DNA from: Gelidibacter sediminis
Lineage (GTDB): Bacteria; Bacteroidota; Bacteroidia; Flavobacteriales; Flavobacteriaceae
Direction of reading: 5' to 3'
Assembly: GCF_004364975.1 (NCBI RefSeq)
Contig: NZ_SOBW01000008.1
Span: forward strand, 1,300,610 to 1,364,609
DNA: 64,000 bases
Shown here: positions 24,552-34,119 of the stretch, in pieces
How the letters are laid out: every line of letters starts with the position of its first letter
How positions within the stretch are numbered: the stretch's first letter is position 1
The notes under the pieces: model-generated
Told to the model about the DNA's origin: nothing
Database searches by the model: none
Seen by the model: only the letters and a program-made list of their open reading frames with translations
Made by a program: the position numbers and the translations under genes

Positions 24552-27500
24552 ATGAAAGAAGGAATCGCAGGAAAAATTGCCAAAATCTTTATACAATCAA
24601 AGCTCACAGTGCTTCTGATGATTGTATTTATGGTTGTTGGCGTGTATAGCTCGTTTTTAATTCCGCGTGAGGAAGAACCACAAATTGATGTGCCAATGGC
24701 CGACATTTTTGTGGGTTATCCTGGGGCAAGTCCGACGGAAGTAGAATCGCGCGTTATAAAGCCATTGGAGCAATTAATCTCCAATATTAAAGGTGTAGAA
24801 TATGTGTATTCTACCTCCATGCAAGAACAAGGGATGGTAATCGTCCAGTTTTATGTGGGTGAGGATATTGAGCGTTCGTTTGTAAAATTATACAACGAAA
24901 TCAGTAAACACATGGACCAGATGCCTGCAGGGGTTACATTACCGCTTGTCAAAACTCGTGCAATTGATGATGTACCCATGCTAGGTTTAACCTTATGGAG
25001 TGAAAATTATGACGATTTCCAACTAAGCAAAATGGCGCAAGAATTGGAAGACGAAATAAAGAAAGTAAATGATGTGGCCATAACCCATAAAATAGGTGGT
25101 AGGGAGCGTCAAGTACGTGTGGTTTTAGATAAGGATAAATTGGCAGCTAGTGGCCTGGATTTCCTGTCTGTTTCAGAAATGATCAAGGCGAATAATAGTC
25201 AGTTAAGCTCCGGCAGTTTTGACAAAAACGATACTGAATTTTTAATAAATACTGGAAAATTTTTAGAATCGGCCAAAGATGTTGAAAATCTTGTTGTGGG
25301 TGTACAACAAAACAGACCAATTTATCTAAAGCAGGTGGCCACCATTATTGACGGTCCTGAAATTCCACAGAACTATGTGAGTTTAGGATTTGGACAAGGC
25401 GGTGACAAAGCGTCCGATTATAAATCAGATTACCCAGCAGTGACCATTTCAGTGGCCAAACGAAAAGGTGCTGATGCCATGAAACTTTCTGAGATTATTA
25501 TTGACAAAGTAGACCGTTTACGTAGCACCTTAATTCCGGATGATGTCCATGTAGAAATCACTAGAAACTACGGTGAAACAGCTTCTGATAAAGTGTCGGA
25601 ACTGCTTTGGCACTTGGTCGGATCTATTTTTGCTGTGACTCTTGTTGTTATGCTCGCTATGGGATGGCGTGGTGGACTAGTCGTGTTTTTATCCGTACCT
25701 ATTACATTTGCTTTGACCCTGTTGAGCTATTATATGATGGATTATACCCTCAACCGAATTACGCTTTTCGCATTGGTTTTTGTTACCGGGATTGTAGTAG
25801 ATGACTCCATTATTATCGCCGAAAACATGCACAGGCATTTCAAAATGAAACGCCTGCCATTTAAACAGGCCGCTTTATATGCGATAAATGAAGTAGGAAA
25901 CCCTACCATTTTAGCAACCTTTACGGTTATTGCTTCTGTATTGCCTATGGCCTTTGTTTCCGGATTAATGGGACCCTATATGGCACCAATGCCAATTGGG
26001 GCATCCATTGCCATGATTTTATCGCTTTTTGTAGCTTTAACCATTACCCCGTATTTAGGATATATTTTTTTAAGAGAAAAAGAAAAATCAATCGGTTTGT
26101 CTGGGAAGAAAGTAAGATCACCTAAGCTAGAAAAACCATTAGAAGAAACAGTTATCTATAGAGTTTACAACAAGGTAGAACGCCCTTTATTAGAGCATAG
26201 CGGTAAGCGTTGGTTGTTTTTAGGAGGCACCTTTGTGGTATTGATGGCTACAATGCTCTTGTTCTTTACCAATTCAGTTGCGGTTAAAATGTTACCGTTT
26301 GACAACAAGAATGAGTTTCAGGTAGTTATTGATATGCCAGAAGGCACAACCTTAGAACGCACAGGAGTTGTAGCTCAAGAGATTTCTCAATATTTATCAA
26401 CGCGTCCTGAAGTGGTCAATTACCAAAACTATATTGGCACCTCTGCCCCTATTACCTTTAATGGTTTGGTGCGACATTACGATTTACGTGGTGGTAGTAA
26501 TATGGCGGACATTCAAGTGAATCTCATTAGTAAAAATGACCGTTCAGCGCAGAGTCATGACATTGCGAAACTGTTGCGTCCTGACATTCAAAAAATCGCT
26601 GCAAAACACAATGCGAACGTCAAATTGGTAGAGGTTCCACCAGGACCTCCTGTATTATCGACCATTGTTGCTGAAGTTTATGGACCAGATTACAATCAGC
26701 AAATAAAGATTGCAGACCACATTCAAGAGATTCTGAGAAATACAGATGATGTGGTTGATATTGATTGGATGGTTGAAGATGATCAGGTTGAATATCAATT
26801 TGAAATCAACAAGGAAAAAGCCATGTTATACGGCGTAGCGCCACAACAAATTGCCTACACCATGAATATGGCCCTATCCAACAACGCCATCACCACCTTA
26901 TATGATGAGGATGCCAGTAAGCAAGTGGGCTTGGTATTGACTTTGGATGAAAAGGAGAAATCGACTATTTCTGATATTTCCCAACTTAAAGTCACCTCCA
27001 AACAAGGCAATATGGTACCCATTGCAGATTTGGTGACTATCACTAAAGGTACTGCTGCAAAGAGTATTTATCGTAAAAACCAAAAGCGTGTGGTATATGT
27101 GTTAGCGGATATGGCAGGCGAATTGGAAAGTCCGGCCTATGCTATTTTAGGAATGGAAGATAAACTAAAAGAAATCCCTTTACTTGAAGGTTATATGCTA
27201 AATGAATTGTATTTGGGTCAGCCCGATTATGAAGACAACTATACCGTTAAATGGGATGGTGAATGGCAAATTACCTTGGAAGTTTTTAGAGATTTGGGAA
27301 TTGCCTTTTTAGGCGCCATTATCTTGATATACATCTTAATTGTGGGCTGGTTCCAAAACTTTAAAGCTCCAATTGTGATGATGGTAGCCATACCATTATC
27401 CTTGATAGGAATTATTTTGGGCCACTGGATTATGGGCGCATTCTTTACCGCAACCTCATTTATTGGGATGATTGCACTGGCGGGAATTATGGTGCGGAAC

Positions 27501-27767
27501 TCGGTATTGCTAATTGACTTTATCAATCTCCGTACTGCCGATGGCATCCCATTAAAACAAGCCTGTATTGAAGCTGGAGCTGTGAGAACCACACCTATTC
27601 TGTTAACGGCCGGAACGGTAGTTATTGGTGCCTTTGTGATCTTATTTGACCCCATATTTCAAGGTCTTGCCATTTCATTGATGGGCGGAACCATTGTGTC
27701 AACCGTGTTAACGTTATTGGTGGTGCCGTTGGTGTATTATATGATTGAAAAAAAGAATTACAAATAA
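24552..27767 (+). CDS. RND-family efflux transporter permease (AcrB/MdtB-like)
   Basis: 1071 residues. It has the RND layout: one N-terminal helix, a periplasmic loop (GYPGASPTEVESRVIKPLE), six helices, a second loop and five further helices. The proton-relay motif is in helix 4 (FVTGIVVDDSIIIAENMHRH), with two adjacent Asp residues. The C-terminal half has IMVRNSVLLIDFI. It is HAE-like, more like cation/drug pumps of small toxic compounds than CusA, since no methionine metal relay is evident. The substrate is unknown. The sulfur-related neighbours suggest export of a thiol, sulfur or metal-thiol species. Confidence 0.9.
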   Translation: MKEGIAGKIAKIFIQSKLTVLLMIVFMVVGVYSSFLIPREEEPQIDVPMADIFVGYPGASPTEVESRVIKPLEQLISNIKGVEYVYSTSMQEQGMVIVQFYVGEDIERSFVKLYNEISKHMDQMPAGVTLPLVKTRAIDDVPMLGLTLWSENYDDFQLSKMAQELEDEIKKVNDVAITHKIGGRERQVRVVLDKDKLAASGLDFLSVSEMIKANNSQLSSGSFDKNDTEFLINTGKFLESAKDVENLVVGVQQNRPIYLKQVATIIDGPEIPQNYVSLGFGQGGDKASDYKSDYPAVTISVAKRKGADAMKLSEIIIDKVDRLRSTLIPDDVHVEITRNYGETASDKVSELLWHLVGSIFAVTLVVMLAMGWRGGLVVFLSVPITFALTLLSYYMMDYTLNRITLFALVFVTGIVVDDSIIIAENMHRHFKMKRLPFKQAALYAINEVGNPTILATFTVIASVLPMAFVSGLMGPYMAPMPIGASIAMILSLFVALTITPYLGYIFLREKEKSIGLSGKKVRSPKLEKPLEETVIYRVYNKVERPLLEHSGKRWLFLGGTFVVLMATMLLFFTNSVAVKMLPFDNKNEFQVVIDMPEGTTLERTGVVAQEISQYLSTRPEVVNYQNYIGTSAPITFNGLVRHYDLRGGSNMADIQVNLISKNDRSAQSHDIAKLLRPDIQKIAAKHNANVKLVEVPPGPPVLSTIVAEVYGPDYNQQIKIADHIQEILRNTDDVVDIDWMVEDDQVEYQFEINKEKAMLYGVAPQQIAYTMNMALSNNAITTLYDEDASKQVGLVLTLDEKEKSTISDISQLKVTSKQGNMVPIADLVTITKGTAAKSIYRKNQKRVVYVLADMAGELESPAYAILGMEDKLKEIPLLEGYMLNELYLGQPDYEDNYTVKWDGEWQITLEVFRDLGIAFLGAIILIYILIVGWFQNFKAPIVMMVAIPLSLIGIILGHWIMGAFFTATSFIGMIALAGIMVRNSVLLIDFINLRTADGIPLKQACIEAGAVRTTPILLTAGTVVIGAFVILFDPIFQGLAISLMGGTIVSTVLTLLVVPLVYYMIEKKNYK

Positions 27768-27841
27768 CAAGTCGGTGAAGTGTGGTCTAGAACACTTTTG
27801 GGTTCATGATTCCGTTGCTTCCCACACTAATACAACATATG

Positions 27842-28147
27842 ATGAAACTAGTAATTGTAACCGCAGTAGAAGAATTTCAAAAAGACGTTTTGACGCTCTT
27901 CAAAAAAGCTAATATTGAAAATTTTAGCAGTTCTGATATTGATGGCCATAAAAACGGATCATCAATCTTGATGGCATCAAGCTGGTTTGCAGGCGCAAAA
28001 TCTGGCAATGAATCGCGACTGTTCTTCTCGTTTACAGAAGATGAACACATCAATGCCTTATTCGAGTTAATTATCGCATACAATTCAAATTTAGAAACGA
28101 ACAATCCTATCAAAGCCGTGGTTGTTCCCATTGAAAAATCTATATAA
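27842..28147 (+). CDS. PII-like small protein of the RND operon
   Basis: 101 residues from the ATG at 27842 (the earlier ATG at 27806 overlaps a small hairpin and reads an unlikely N-terminus). The pattern of KLVIVTAVEEFQKDVLTLFKKANI, a variable loop, SRLFFSFTEDEHINALFELI and a C-terminal strand KAVVVPIEK fits a ferredoxin-like PII/GlnB or DUF3240-type fold. Small PII-like proteins often sit beside transporters and sense a ligand. The ligand is unknown. It follows the pump and precedes the YgaP-like gene by 17 bp. Confidence 0.6.
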   Translation: MKLVIVTAVEEFQKDVLTLFKKANIENFSSSDIDGHKNGSSILMASSWFAGAKSGNESRLFFSFTEDEHINALFELIIAYNSNLETNNPIKAVVVPIEKSI

Positions 28148-28164
28148 ACTTAAAAATCCTTACA

Positions 28165-28386
28165 ATGTTAAATACATATTTTAGAGTGATCGTCGGCACA
28201 ATGGTGCTATTGAGTGTAGTACTTACCGTTTATGTCCATCCAAATTGGATGTGGTTAACCGTTTTTATTGGGGTCAATTTAATCCAGTCTGCATTTACCA
28301 AATGGTGTCTACTAGAAACTATTCTCCAGAAATTGGGAATCAAGAATACAGGAGGTTCCTGTTCTATTTCTTCCAAAAAAAATTAA
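28165..28386 (+). CDS. YgaP-like inner membrane protein (DUF2892)
   Basis: 73 residues with two transmembrane helices (YFRVIVGTMVLLSVVLTVYV and WMWLTVFIGVNLIQSAFTKWC). It matches the DUF2892 membrane module which, in E. coli YgaP, is fused to a rhodanese. Here a rhodanese lipoprotein gene follows at 28618. CLLETILQKLGIKN after helix 2 is typical. The C-terminus has another Cys. A role in sulfane sulfur handling at the membrane is inference from YgaP. Confidence 0.78.
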   Translation: MLNTYFRVIVGTMVLLSVVLTVYVHPNWMWLTVFIGVNLIQSAFTKWCLLETILQKLGIKNTGGSCSISSKKN

Positions 28387-28617
28387 ATAAAATAGAGTTG
28401 TTAGTTGATTAATTATAATTGATACTGTCCATATCCGTTTTAACTTCAAGCGTCAAACTATAACAATAGTATAACATTTTGTTTTATGAAACTATTAGAA
28501 GGTCTTTTCATTTAATTTTGATACTTTTAAATATCTAATTGCTAACTCTTAATAAAGTAATAGTAACAAGTACGCTTTTAAAGTGGTAATAATTTATCGA
28601 ATTTAATAATAATCGTC

Positions 28618-28983
28618 ATGAAAAAATTAATCCTACTCCTCATTTTGGCTAGTTTATCTTGTAAAGAACAAGGCACTAACGCCACTGCGCAAAGTGAAGT
28701 TCTAACAGCAACAGAATTTAAAACTGCAATTTCTAAAAAGAAGGTGCAATTGGTTGATGTAAGAACTCCAGATGAATATGCTGAAGGCCATATTGAGAAT
28801 GCTGTGAATATTGATTATTATAGAGATGATTTTAGTAGTGCTTTCAACAATTTGGATAAAGATAAGCCTATTTACATTTATTGCAGAAGTGGAAATAGAA
28901 GCGGGAAGGCTGCTATTATTCTGTCAGATTTAGGTTTTAAAGAAATTTATGATTTAAAAGGTGGTTTCTCAAACTACAACTAA
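28618..28983 (+). CDS. Rhodanese-domain lipoprotein
   Basis: 121 residues with a signal and lipobox ending at Cys15 (LASLSC). The rhodanese domain covers about residues 28-121: VQLVDVRTPDEYAEGHIENAVNID and the active loop CRSGNRSGKA, with the catalytic Cys at about residue 90, then the Gly-rich end (LKGGFSNY). It should carry sulfane sulfur on the periplasmic side. It lies 231 bp after the YgaP-like gene, so it may have its own promoter. Confidence 0.85.
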   Translation: MKKLILLLILASLSCKEQGTNATAQSEVLTATEFKTAISKKKVQLVDVRTPDEYAEGHIENAVNIDYYRDDFSSAFNNLDKDKPIYIYCRSGNRSGKAAIILSDLGFKEIYDLKGGFSNYN

Positions 28984-29003
28984 TTAAATCGTACTACAAG
29001 AAA

Positions 29004-29055
29004 AATGTGCTATTGAGATGTGTTAGAACCCCATTTCAATAGCACATTATTTTTT
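29004..29055. terminator. Bidirectional terminator between rhodanese and MscS genes
   Basis: AATGTGCTATTGA (29004-29016) pairs with TCAATAGCACATT (29036-29048) around a 19-nt loop. T-rich tracts follow in both directions, so it can end the rightward rhodanese transcript and the leftward MscS transcript, whose stop codon it overlaps. Confidence 0.8.
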
Positions 29056-30178
29056 AGCTAGTGCTTTTTGGTTGAACTTCAACCTTAGCCTTATCATTGG
29101 TATCATTTATCATATATACCGTTCGAGTAGGATAAGCCATTTCTATATTTGCTTCGTCATACCGCTTTATGACACTTTCAAAGACGTCACACTTCAGGTT
29201 AAAGGTATCTGTAAAATTCCTTCCCCACGCCCAAGCCCGTATAGTGTATGAAGAATCATTTATTTTGGTAAGTGCCGTTCTAACAATAGGCTTCCCATTC
29301 TTCTTGTCCAATTCTGATCTATTATCATAAATTAAGGGATGTTTTTCGCACTCTTCCTGCAACAACTTTTTTGCCAGTTCAATATTGCTGTCATATGAAA
29401 TACCCAATTCAATGTGTTCACAACATTTAAGTTCTCCTAAGTCATAATTAATTAACTTCTCTTTATTTATGATAGCATTGGGAATAACTATCATTTTATT
29501 TTCAAAATTCCTAATGACGGTATGGCGTAATGTAATGTCTGTAACAGTACCAACCATAGTATCAGTAACCTTAATGACATCGCCAATTTTGAAGGGCTTA
29601 AATGATATAATAAACACACCGCCCACCAGGTTTGACAATGCTTCTTGAGATGCCACACCGGCAATTATAGCCACTACGCCTGCTCCACCCAAAGCTGTTT
29701 GGGCTACTCCTTTAAGTGATGGAAAGGCTAATAGAGCAAATAGCACACCAACAAAACTAATCATAAATACAGCTACATAGCGTAGAAACTTGTAACTGGT
29801 AGGATCATATTGATATACTATTTTTTCTTCTATTTTGCGTTTGAACCATAGATTGACTAAGGTTGCGGATACGATAGTAGCTACTGCAACTATCCCTAAG
29901 TGACTAACCAATTTGAAGTAGGCCTTTAGGGTGGCATCTTTCTCTCTATCCACAAAAATAAAACTCAATGCAATTACTCCTAACACCAACCATAATGTGT
30001 TTAATGTCCTTTTTAATATTCTTAGCGGCCTGACTGGTACACCTGGCATTTTTTCCGCTTCTTTTTTCAACAACCATCGGCTAAGGATATTTGTCATTCC
30101 ATAAAGCACTAGCCAAATGACAATAACAACAGTTCCATAAATTATATGCGATCGATATGCTTCAAAAAATTCAGTCAT
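29054..30178 (-). CDS. MscS-family mechanosensitive ion channel
   Basis: 374 residues, with about four N-terminal helices and the MscS pore helix. The pore segment is ALGGAGVVAIIAGVASQEALSNLVGGVFII, about residues 165-195, followed by the beta domain (PFKIGDVIKV, GTVTDITLRHTVIRNFENKMIVIPN) and the C-terminal cytoplasmic domain. The channel opens under osmotic downshock to release solutes. It is longer than E. coli MscS because of extra N-terminal helices. Confidence 0.9.
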   Translation of the reverse strand: MTEFFEAYRSHIIYGTVVIVIWLVLYGMTNILSRWLLKKEAEKMPGVPVRPLRILKRTLNTLWLVLGVIALSFIFVDREKDATLKAYFKLVSHLGIVAVATIVSATLVNLWFKRKIEEKIVYQYDPTSYKFLRYVAVFMISFVGVLFALLAFPSLKGVAQTALGGAGVVAIIAGVASQEALSNLVGGVFIISFKPFKIGDVIKVTDTMVGTVTDITLRHTVIRNFENKMIVIPNAIINKEKLINYDLGELKCCEHIELGISYDSNIELAKKLLQEECEKHPLIYDNRSELDKKNGKPIVRTALTKINDSSYTIRAWAWGRNFTDTFNLKCDVFESVIKRYDEANIEMAYPTRTVYMINDTNDKAKVEVQPKSTS

Positions 30179-30410
30179 TTATTTTTATAATTTGTTTTAG
30201 ACGTTGGCAAACTATTTATTTCACATCAAAATTCCATAAAATCATAGATAACATGTTTTAGAAAACTATTATCTTAAGTATTAACTCTGTATGATTTTAA
30301 TCTTTGGTCAAAGGTATAAATTTTATATGGTCTCCACTTTTCAATAATGGAGAAGTTAAACTATTTACTATAATTTACATCTTAATACAGTGTGCTATTT
30401 ATTTTGAAAG

Positions 30411-30454
30411 AAAAAAAGGTTAAATTCAAATTGAGTGTTGAATTTAACCTTTTT
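30411..30454. terminator. Terminator after the Dps gene
   Basis: AAAGGTTAAATTCAA and TTGAATTTAACCTTT form a long perfect stem with a short loop. T tracts on both strands allow bidirectional use; it ends the leftward Dps transcript. The 298-bp region from 30179 to 30476 otherwise shows no gene. Confidence 0.85.
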
Positions 30455-30476
30455 AAAAATTATGTAAGGACGACTC

Positions 30477-30953
30477 TTATTTAGCAATAGTAGCTCTAAG
30501 CATCCAGGCCATTTCTTCGTGTTCCATCATAATTCCTGTTAAAAAATCAGCTGTACCCGCATCTTTAAAGTCTTCTTCTACTTTACTTATGTTCTCTCGG
30601 ATATACTTAATGATAGTATCATGATCTTCTAATAATGCCGCCGAGTAATCATGGCTGGAGTTATCACCAGTGTATTTTTCGGATAAATGTGTTAACTCTA
30701 AAAACTCTTTTAAGGTTCCAGGAGCATAGTTTCCAACTTTTCTAATACGCTCTGCCACCGTATCGGTAAATTTCTTAATGGCATTATAATGTTCTTCAAA
30801 GAACAAATGTTTAGTGTGAAAGTCATGCCCTTCCAAATTCCAATGTGCTCGTAATGTTTTGGTGTACAGTACAAACTCATCTGCTAATAATCTTGAGAGC
30901 ACTTCAGTTACCTTTTCTCTATTTGCTTTTGTAATTCCAATGTTCGTTTTCAT
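30477..30953 (-). CDS. Dps family DNA-binding/ferritin-like protein
   Basis: 158 residues. The ferroxidase motif of Dps, HWNLEGHDFHTKHLFFEEHYN, lies at about residues 41-61, with further Glu in IMMEHEEMAWML. Dps stores iron, quenches hydrogen peroxide and protects DNA. It is a single gene flanked by a strong terminator. Confidence 0.92.
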   Translation of the reverse strand: MKTNIGITKANREKVTEVLSRLLADEFVLYTKTLRAHWNLEGHDFHTKHLFFEEHYNAIKKFTDTVAERIRKVGNYAPGTLKEFLELTHLSEKYTGDNSSHDYSAALLEDHDTIIKYIRENISKVEEDFKDAGTADFLTGIMMEHEEMAWMLRATIAK

Positions 30954-31144
30954 ACTCGTTTTATAATTTATATTACTTAATTTTTAATTTTATTTTTCTC
31001 GAAGTAAAGAATAGCAGCCTTGAGTCATAATACCAATTTTAACTGTAGCAATGTTGTTTCATTACAATTTTTATTGACTGCTTTAAAAACACTCCGTATT
31101 CTTGATGTTATTTGAATCCTCAACTTATGATTACAATATTATGG

Positions 31145-32431
31145 TTAATTCTCGATTGCATTATTATCTGTAACAGTTTGACCTACCATCACACCTTGAG
31201 AATGCCCTTTACCCACGTATGCATTAAACCAATTCCAAAAAGTTCGAAATTTGTTTCGATAACTAACAAGTAAAAACAAATGCACAAACAACCATGAAAA
31301 CCAAGCAAACCAACCTGTTAATGTCGTTTTAGGAAAGGTCATGTCAGCAACGGCTTTCTGATCGCCAATTATGGCCATAGCACCCTTATCAACATACTTA
31401 AAAGGCTCCATTTGTTGATTTTTTACCATTGCGACAAAATTATCAGCCAATACCTTTCCATGCTGTTGCGCAACACTGCCCAATTGCGGATGTCCTTCAG
31501 GAAATTCAGGATCCGTTTTTTGGATACAAGCATCACCTATAGCATAAACATTCTGGTATTGCATAACCTTGTTAAAAGCATCAACCTTTAGACGGTTGCT
31601 CTTGTCATAAACATCATCCTTAATCCCTTTAATCTTAATACCTGTTACGCCGGCGGTCCAGATTAGGGTTTTAGTTTCGATTGTTTCCCCATCCTTAAAG
31701 AACACTTTGTCATCTTTATAATCAGAAACCATTTTATTGAGCTTAACTATAATCCCCAAATCCTCCAATGTCTTTTGTGTGTATTTTTGCGATTTTTCAC
31801 GCATAGGCGGTAGTACAGTTGGTGCCCCATCTACAAGGTATATGTTTAATTGTTCTCCCTTTAACTCAGGGTAAATATCCATAAGTTTTCGTTTACGCAT
31901 TTCAGCAATCATACCCGCAATCTCCACACCCGATGGGCCCGCCCCAGAAATTACGATGTTACGCATTTTACGCTTTTCATCTTCATCAGAACAGAAGGTA
32001 TATTTTTCGCCCTCCATGATAAGATAGTTTCTCAATTTTATAGCCTCGTTCACAGTTTTCATTGGAAGCGCATTTTTTTCAATATTTTCCATACCGAAAA
32101 AATTGCTTTCTGTACCAATAGCAATTACTACATAGTCATAAGAGATGGGTCCTGTAGATAGGCATATGGTATTGGTTGTAGTATCTATACGTTCTAATTC
32201 CCCTAGTCTGAAGTGCAAATTATCTTTTTTTGTAAACAGTGTACGGAAGGGTATGGTGATACTGGAAATGTCAAGCATACCAGTTGCTACTTGATATAAT
32301 AGAGGTGGAAAAAAATTGTAATTATTACGATCAACCAGAGTGACCTGCAATCCTTTTTGGTCACTTAATCTTTTGGCTAAGTTAATCCCTGCAAAACCAC
32401 CGCCCACCACAACTATATGCTTGTCTTTCAT
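31145..32431 (-). CDS. Type II NADH:quinone oxidoreductase (NDH-2)
   Basis: 428 residues. FAD-binding motif VVVGGGFAGINLAKRL is at the N-terminus; a second dinucleotide fold is at ISGAGPSGVEIAGMIAEM. Then come LIWTAGVTG and YAIGDACI, typical of NDH-2. The C-terminal region has hydrophobic helices for membrane attachment. The enzyme oxidises NADH and reduces quinone without pumping protons. Confidence 0.9.
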   Translation of the reverse strand: MKDKHIVVVGGGFAGINLAKRLSDQKGLQVTLVDRNNYNFFPPLLYQVATGMLDISSITIPFRTLFTKKDNLHFRLGELERIDTTTNTICLSTGPISYDYVVIAIGTESNFFGMENIEKNALPMKTVNEAIKLRNYLIMEGEKYTFCSDEDEKRKMRNIVISGAGPSGVEIAGMIAEMRKRKLMDIYPELKGEQLNIYLVDGAPTVLPPMREKSQKYTQKTLEDLGIIVKLNKMVSDYKDDKVFFKDGETIETKTLIWTAGVTGIKIKGIKDDVYDKSNRLKVDAFNKVMQYQNVYAIGDACIQKTDPEFPEGHPQLGSVAQQHGKVLADNFVAMVKNQQMEPFKYVDKGAMAIIGDQKAVADMTFPKTTLTGWFAWFSWLFVHLFLLVSYRNKFRTFWNWFNAYVGKGHSQGVMVGQTVTDNNAIEN

Positions 32432-32774
32432 GCTCTATATTATTAAAGTATACCATTGTTAACAGGATAAAATCTCCACATAAACATTTTACTTTATTAT
32501 ATTTTTATTGCTTAAAATTAATCTTTTTATAAGATGCCTTTTAACGTGTTCAACGTAAGTGTTGACGCTTTAGCGTTATGATAGCAATTGGTATACTACA
32601 ATAAACCATTCCTAAATTTAGTGATTTGCAAATTTTAAATGGCCATAAACTTATACTTTTAAACGTTTTATAAAATTAACAACATATTAAAATGCAGTAG
32701 AAACAAAAAGTGCTTATGAACTTTCTAAATATAGAAAGAAGCCATAAGCACTTCATTAGTATAAATTAATTTAC
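32432..32774. other. Gene-free interval between NDH-2 and NhaA genes
   Basis: 343 bp without a credible gene. It holds the upstream region of the NDH-2 gene and, on the far side, the NhaA terminator at 32708-32753. I see no other structure. Confidence 0.7.
32708..32753 (-). terminator. Terminator after the NhaA gene
   Basis: AAGTGCTTATG and CATAAGCACTT form an 11-bp stem with a 24-nt loop containing a smaller hairpin (CTTTCTA/TAGAAAG). On the leftward strand it is followed by a T tract. Confidence 0.8.
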
Positions 32775-34097
32775 CTAGCTAACAATAGTCTTTTTAGCAA
32801 CAGGTTTATCAGAGCTCATCCTCAAAATGAGATACCCAATAATTGCAGAGATGAATGACCCGATTAGAATACCAATTTTAGCCGAATCAATATATTCAGG
32901 ATGACTTAAAAAGGCTAAACTCGCAATGAATATCGCCATTGTAAAACCAATACCCGCTAAAAATGAAACGCCCAATATTTGTTTGAAGTTAATATCACTT
33001 GGTACTTCAATGATACCTATCTTCTTTGCTATCATTACAAATGAGGAGACGCCAATACCTTTACCTATAATCAAGCAGATAATAATATTAATCACCAATG
33101 CGGTATCCAGTTCTACTGAACTATCAATAAGCACCCCTGCATTGGCAAGTGCAAATATTGGAATGATGAAATAGGCTACCCATCCATGAAGGCTATGTTC
33201 TAAATGTTGAAGGGGCGATCTAAACTTATAGGTCCAGCTTTGTAACTCATAAACGTTTTTAATTTGTTCGTCAGATAAAATTGGTTTTTGGAGTACACTT
33301 GAATTTTTGATGTTTTTATAAACGATATCCAAGTGACTTAAGAAGGTTGATGTGTCTATATTTTGACGAATAGGCACAGAAAATGCCAATAAAATACCCG
33401 CAACTGTTGGATGGATTCCCGATTTAAGGAACAACACCCAAATTATTACTCCGGTAAAAAACATGACAAATTTTGAATAATACCCCTTATAAGAAAGGTA
33501 ATACAAGAAGCCCAATAAACCCAATGCAATTAACAATAAGGTTATATTTATGGTACCACTATAAAATAATGCTATGACCAATACGGCTCCAATATCATCT
33601 ACAATTGCAAAAGCAGTCAAGAATATTTTAAGACTTAAAGGCACACGATTCCCTAATACATTTAAAATGGCTAAAGAGAAGGCAATATCCGTTGCCATAG
33701 GTATTCCCCATCCTTTTACCGTTTCTGGATTTTGATTGAGCACCAAGAAAAAAACCACTGGCACAACCATTCCTCCCAATGCACCAACTAATGGAAACAT
33801 GATCTTTCGTGTAGAATTTAGTTCTCCAATTACAAGCTCTCGTTTAATTTCAAGACCAATTAAGAAAAAGAAAATGGCCATTAATCCATCGTTAATCCAA
33901 AGAATTAAAGGTTTTTTAAATTCAAAACTTTCTGTAACAATACCAAGATCGTATTGGCATAAGTCTCGGTAGGAATCTCCAAGTGGTGAGTTTGCCCAAA
34001 TAAGAGCGAGTACTGTACTAAGCATCAGCAATATACCACTGAAACTTTCAATCTTAATAAACTTCTGTAATGGTGTAAGGAATAGCTTTCTAATCAT
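32775..34097 (-). CDS. nhaA: NhaA sodium/proton antiporter
   Basis: 440 residues with about 12 helices. The motif FLIGLEIKRELVIGEL is at about residues 78-93; ATDIAFSLAIL and FAIVDDIGAVLVIALFY, holding the two essential Asp, lie at about 134 and 163. The family exports sodium in exchange for protons at alkaline pH. It is followed on the same strand, upstream, by the cardiolipin synthase gene. Confidence 0.93.
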   Translation of the reverse strand: MIRKLFLTPLQKFIKIESFSGILLMLSTVLALIWANSPLGDSYRDLCQYDLGIVTESFEFKKPLILWINDGLMAIFFFLIGLEIKRELVIGELNSTRKIMFPLVGALGGMVVPVVFFLVLNQNPETVKGWGIPMATDIAFSLAILNVLGNRVPLSLKIFLTAFAIVDDIGAVLVIALFYSGTINITLLLIALGLLGFLYYLSYKGYYSKFVMFFTGVIIWVLFLKSGIHPTVAGILLAFSVPIRQNIDTSTFLSHLDIVYKNIKNSSVLQKPILSDEQIKNVYELQSWTYKFRSPLQHLEHSLHGWVAYFIIPIFALANAGVLIDSSVELDTALVINIIICLIIGKGIGVSSFVMIAKKIGIIEVPSDINFKQILGVSFLAGIGFTMAIFIASLAFLSHPEYIDSAKIGILIGSFISAIIGYLILRMSSDKPVAKKTIVS

Positions 34098-34119
34098 CTA
34101 TAATTCATTTTCGGTAAAG

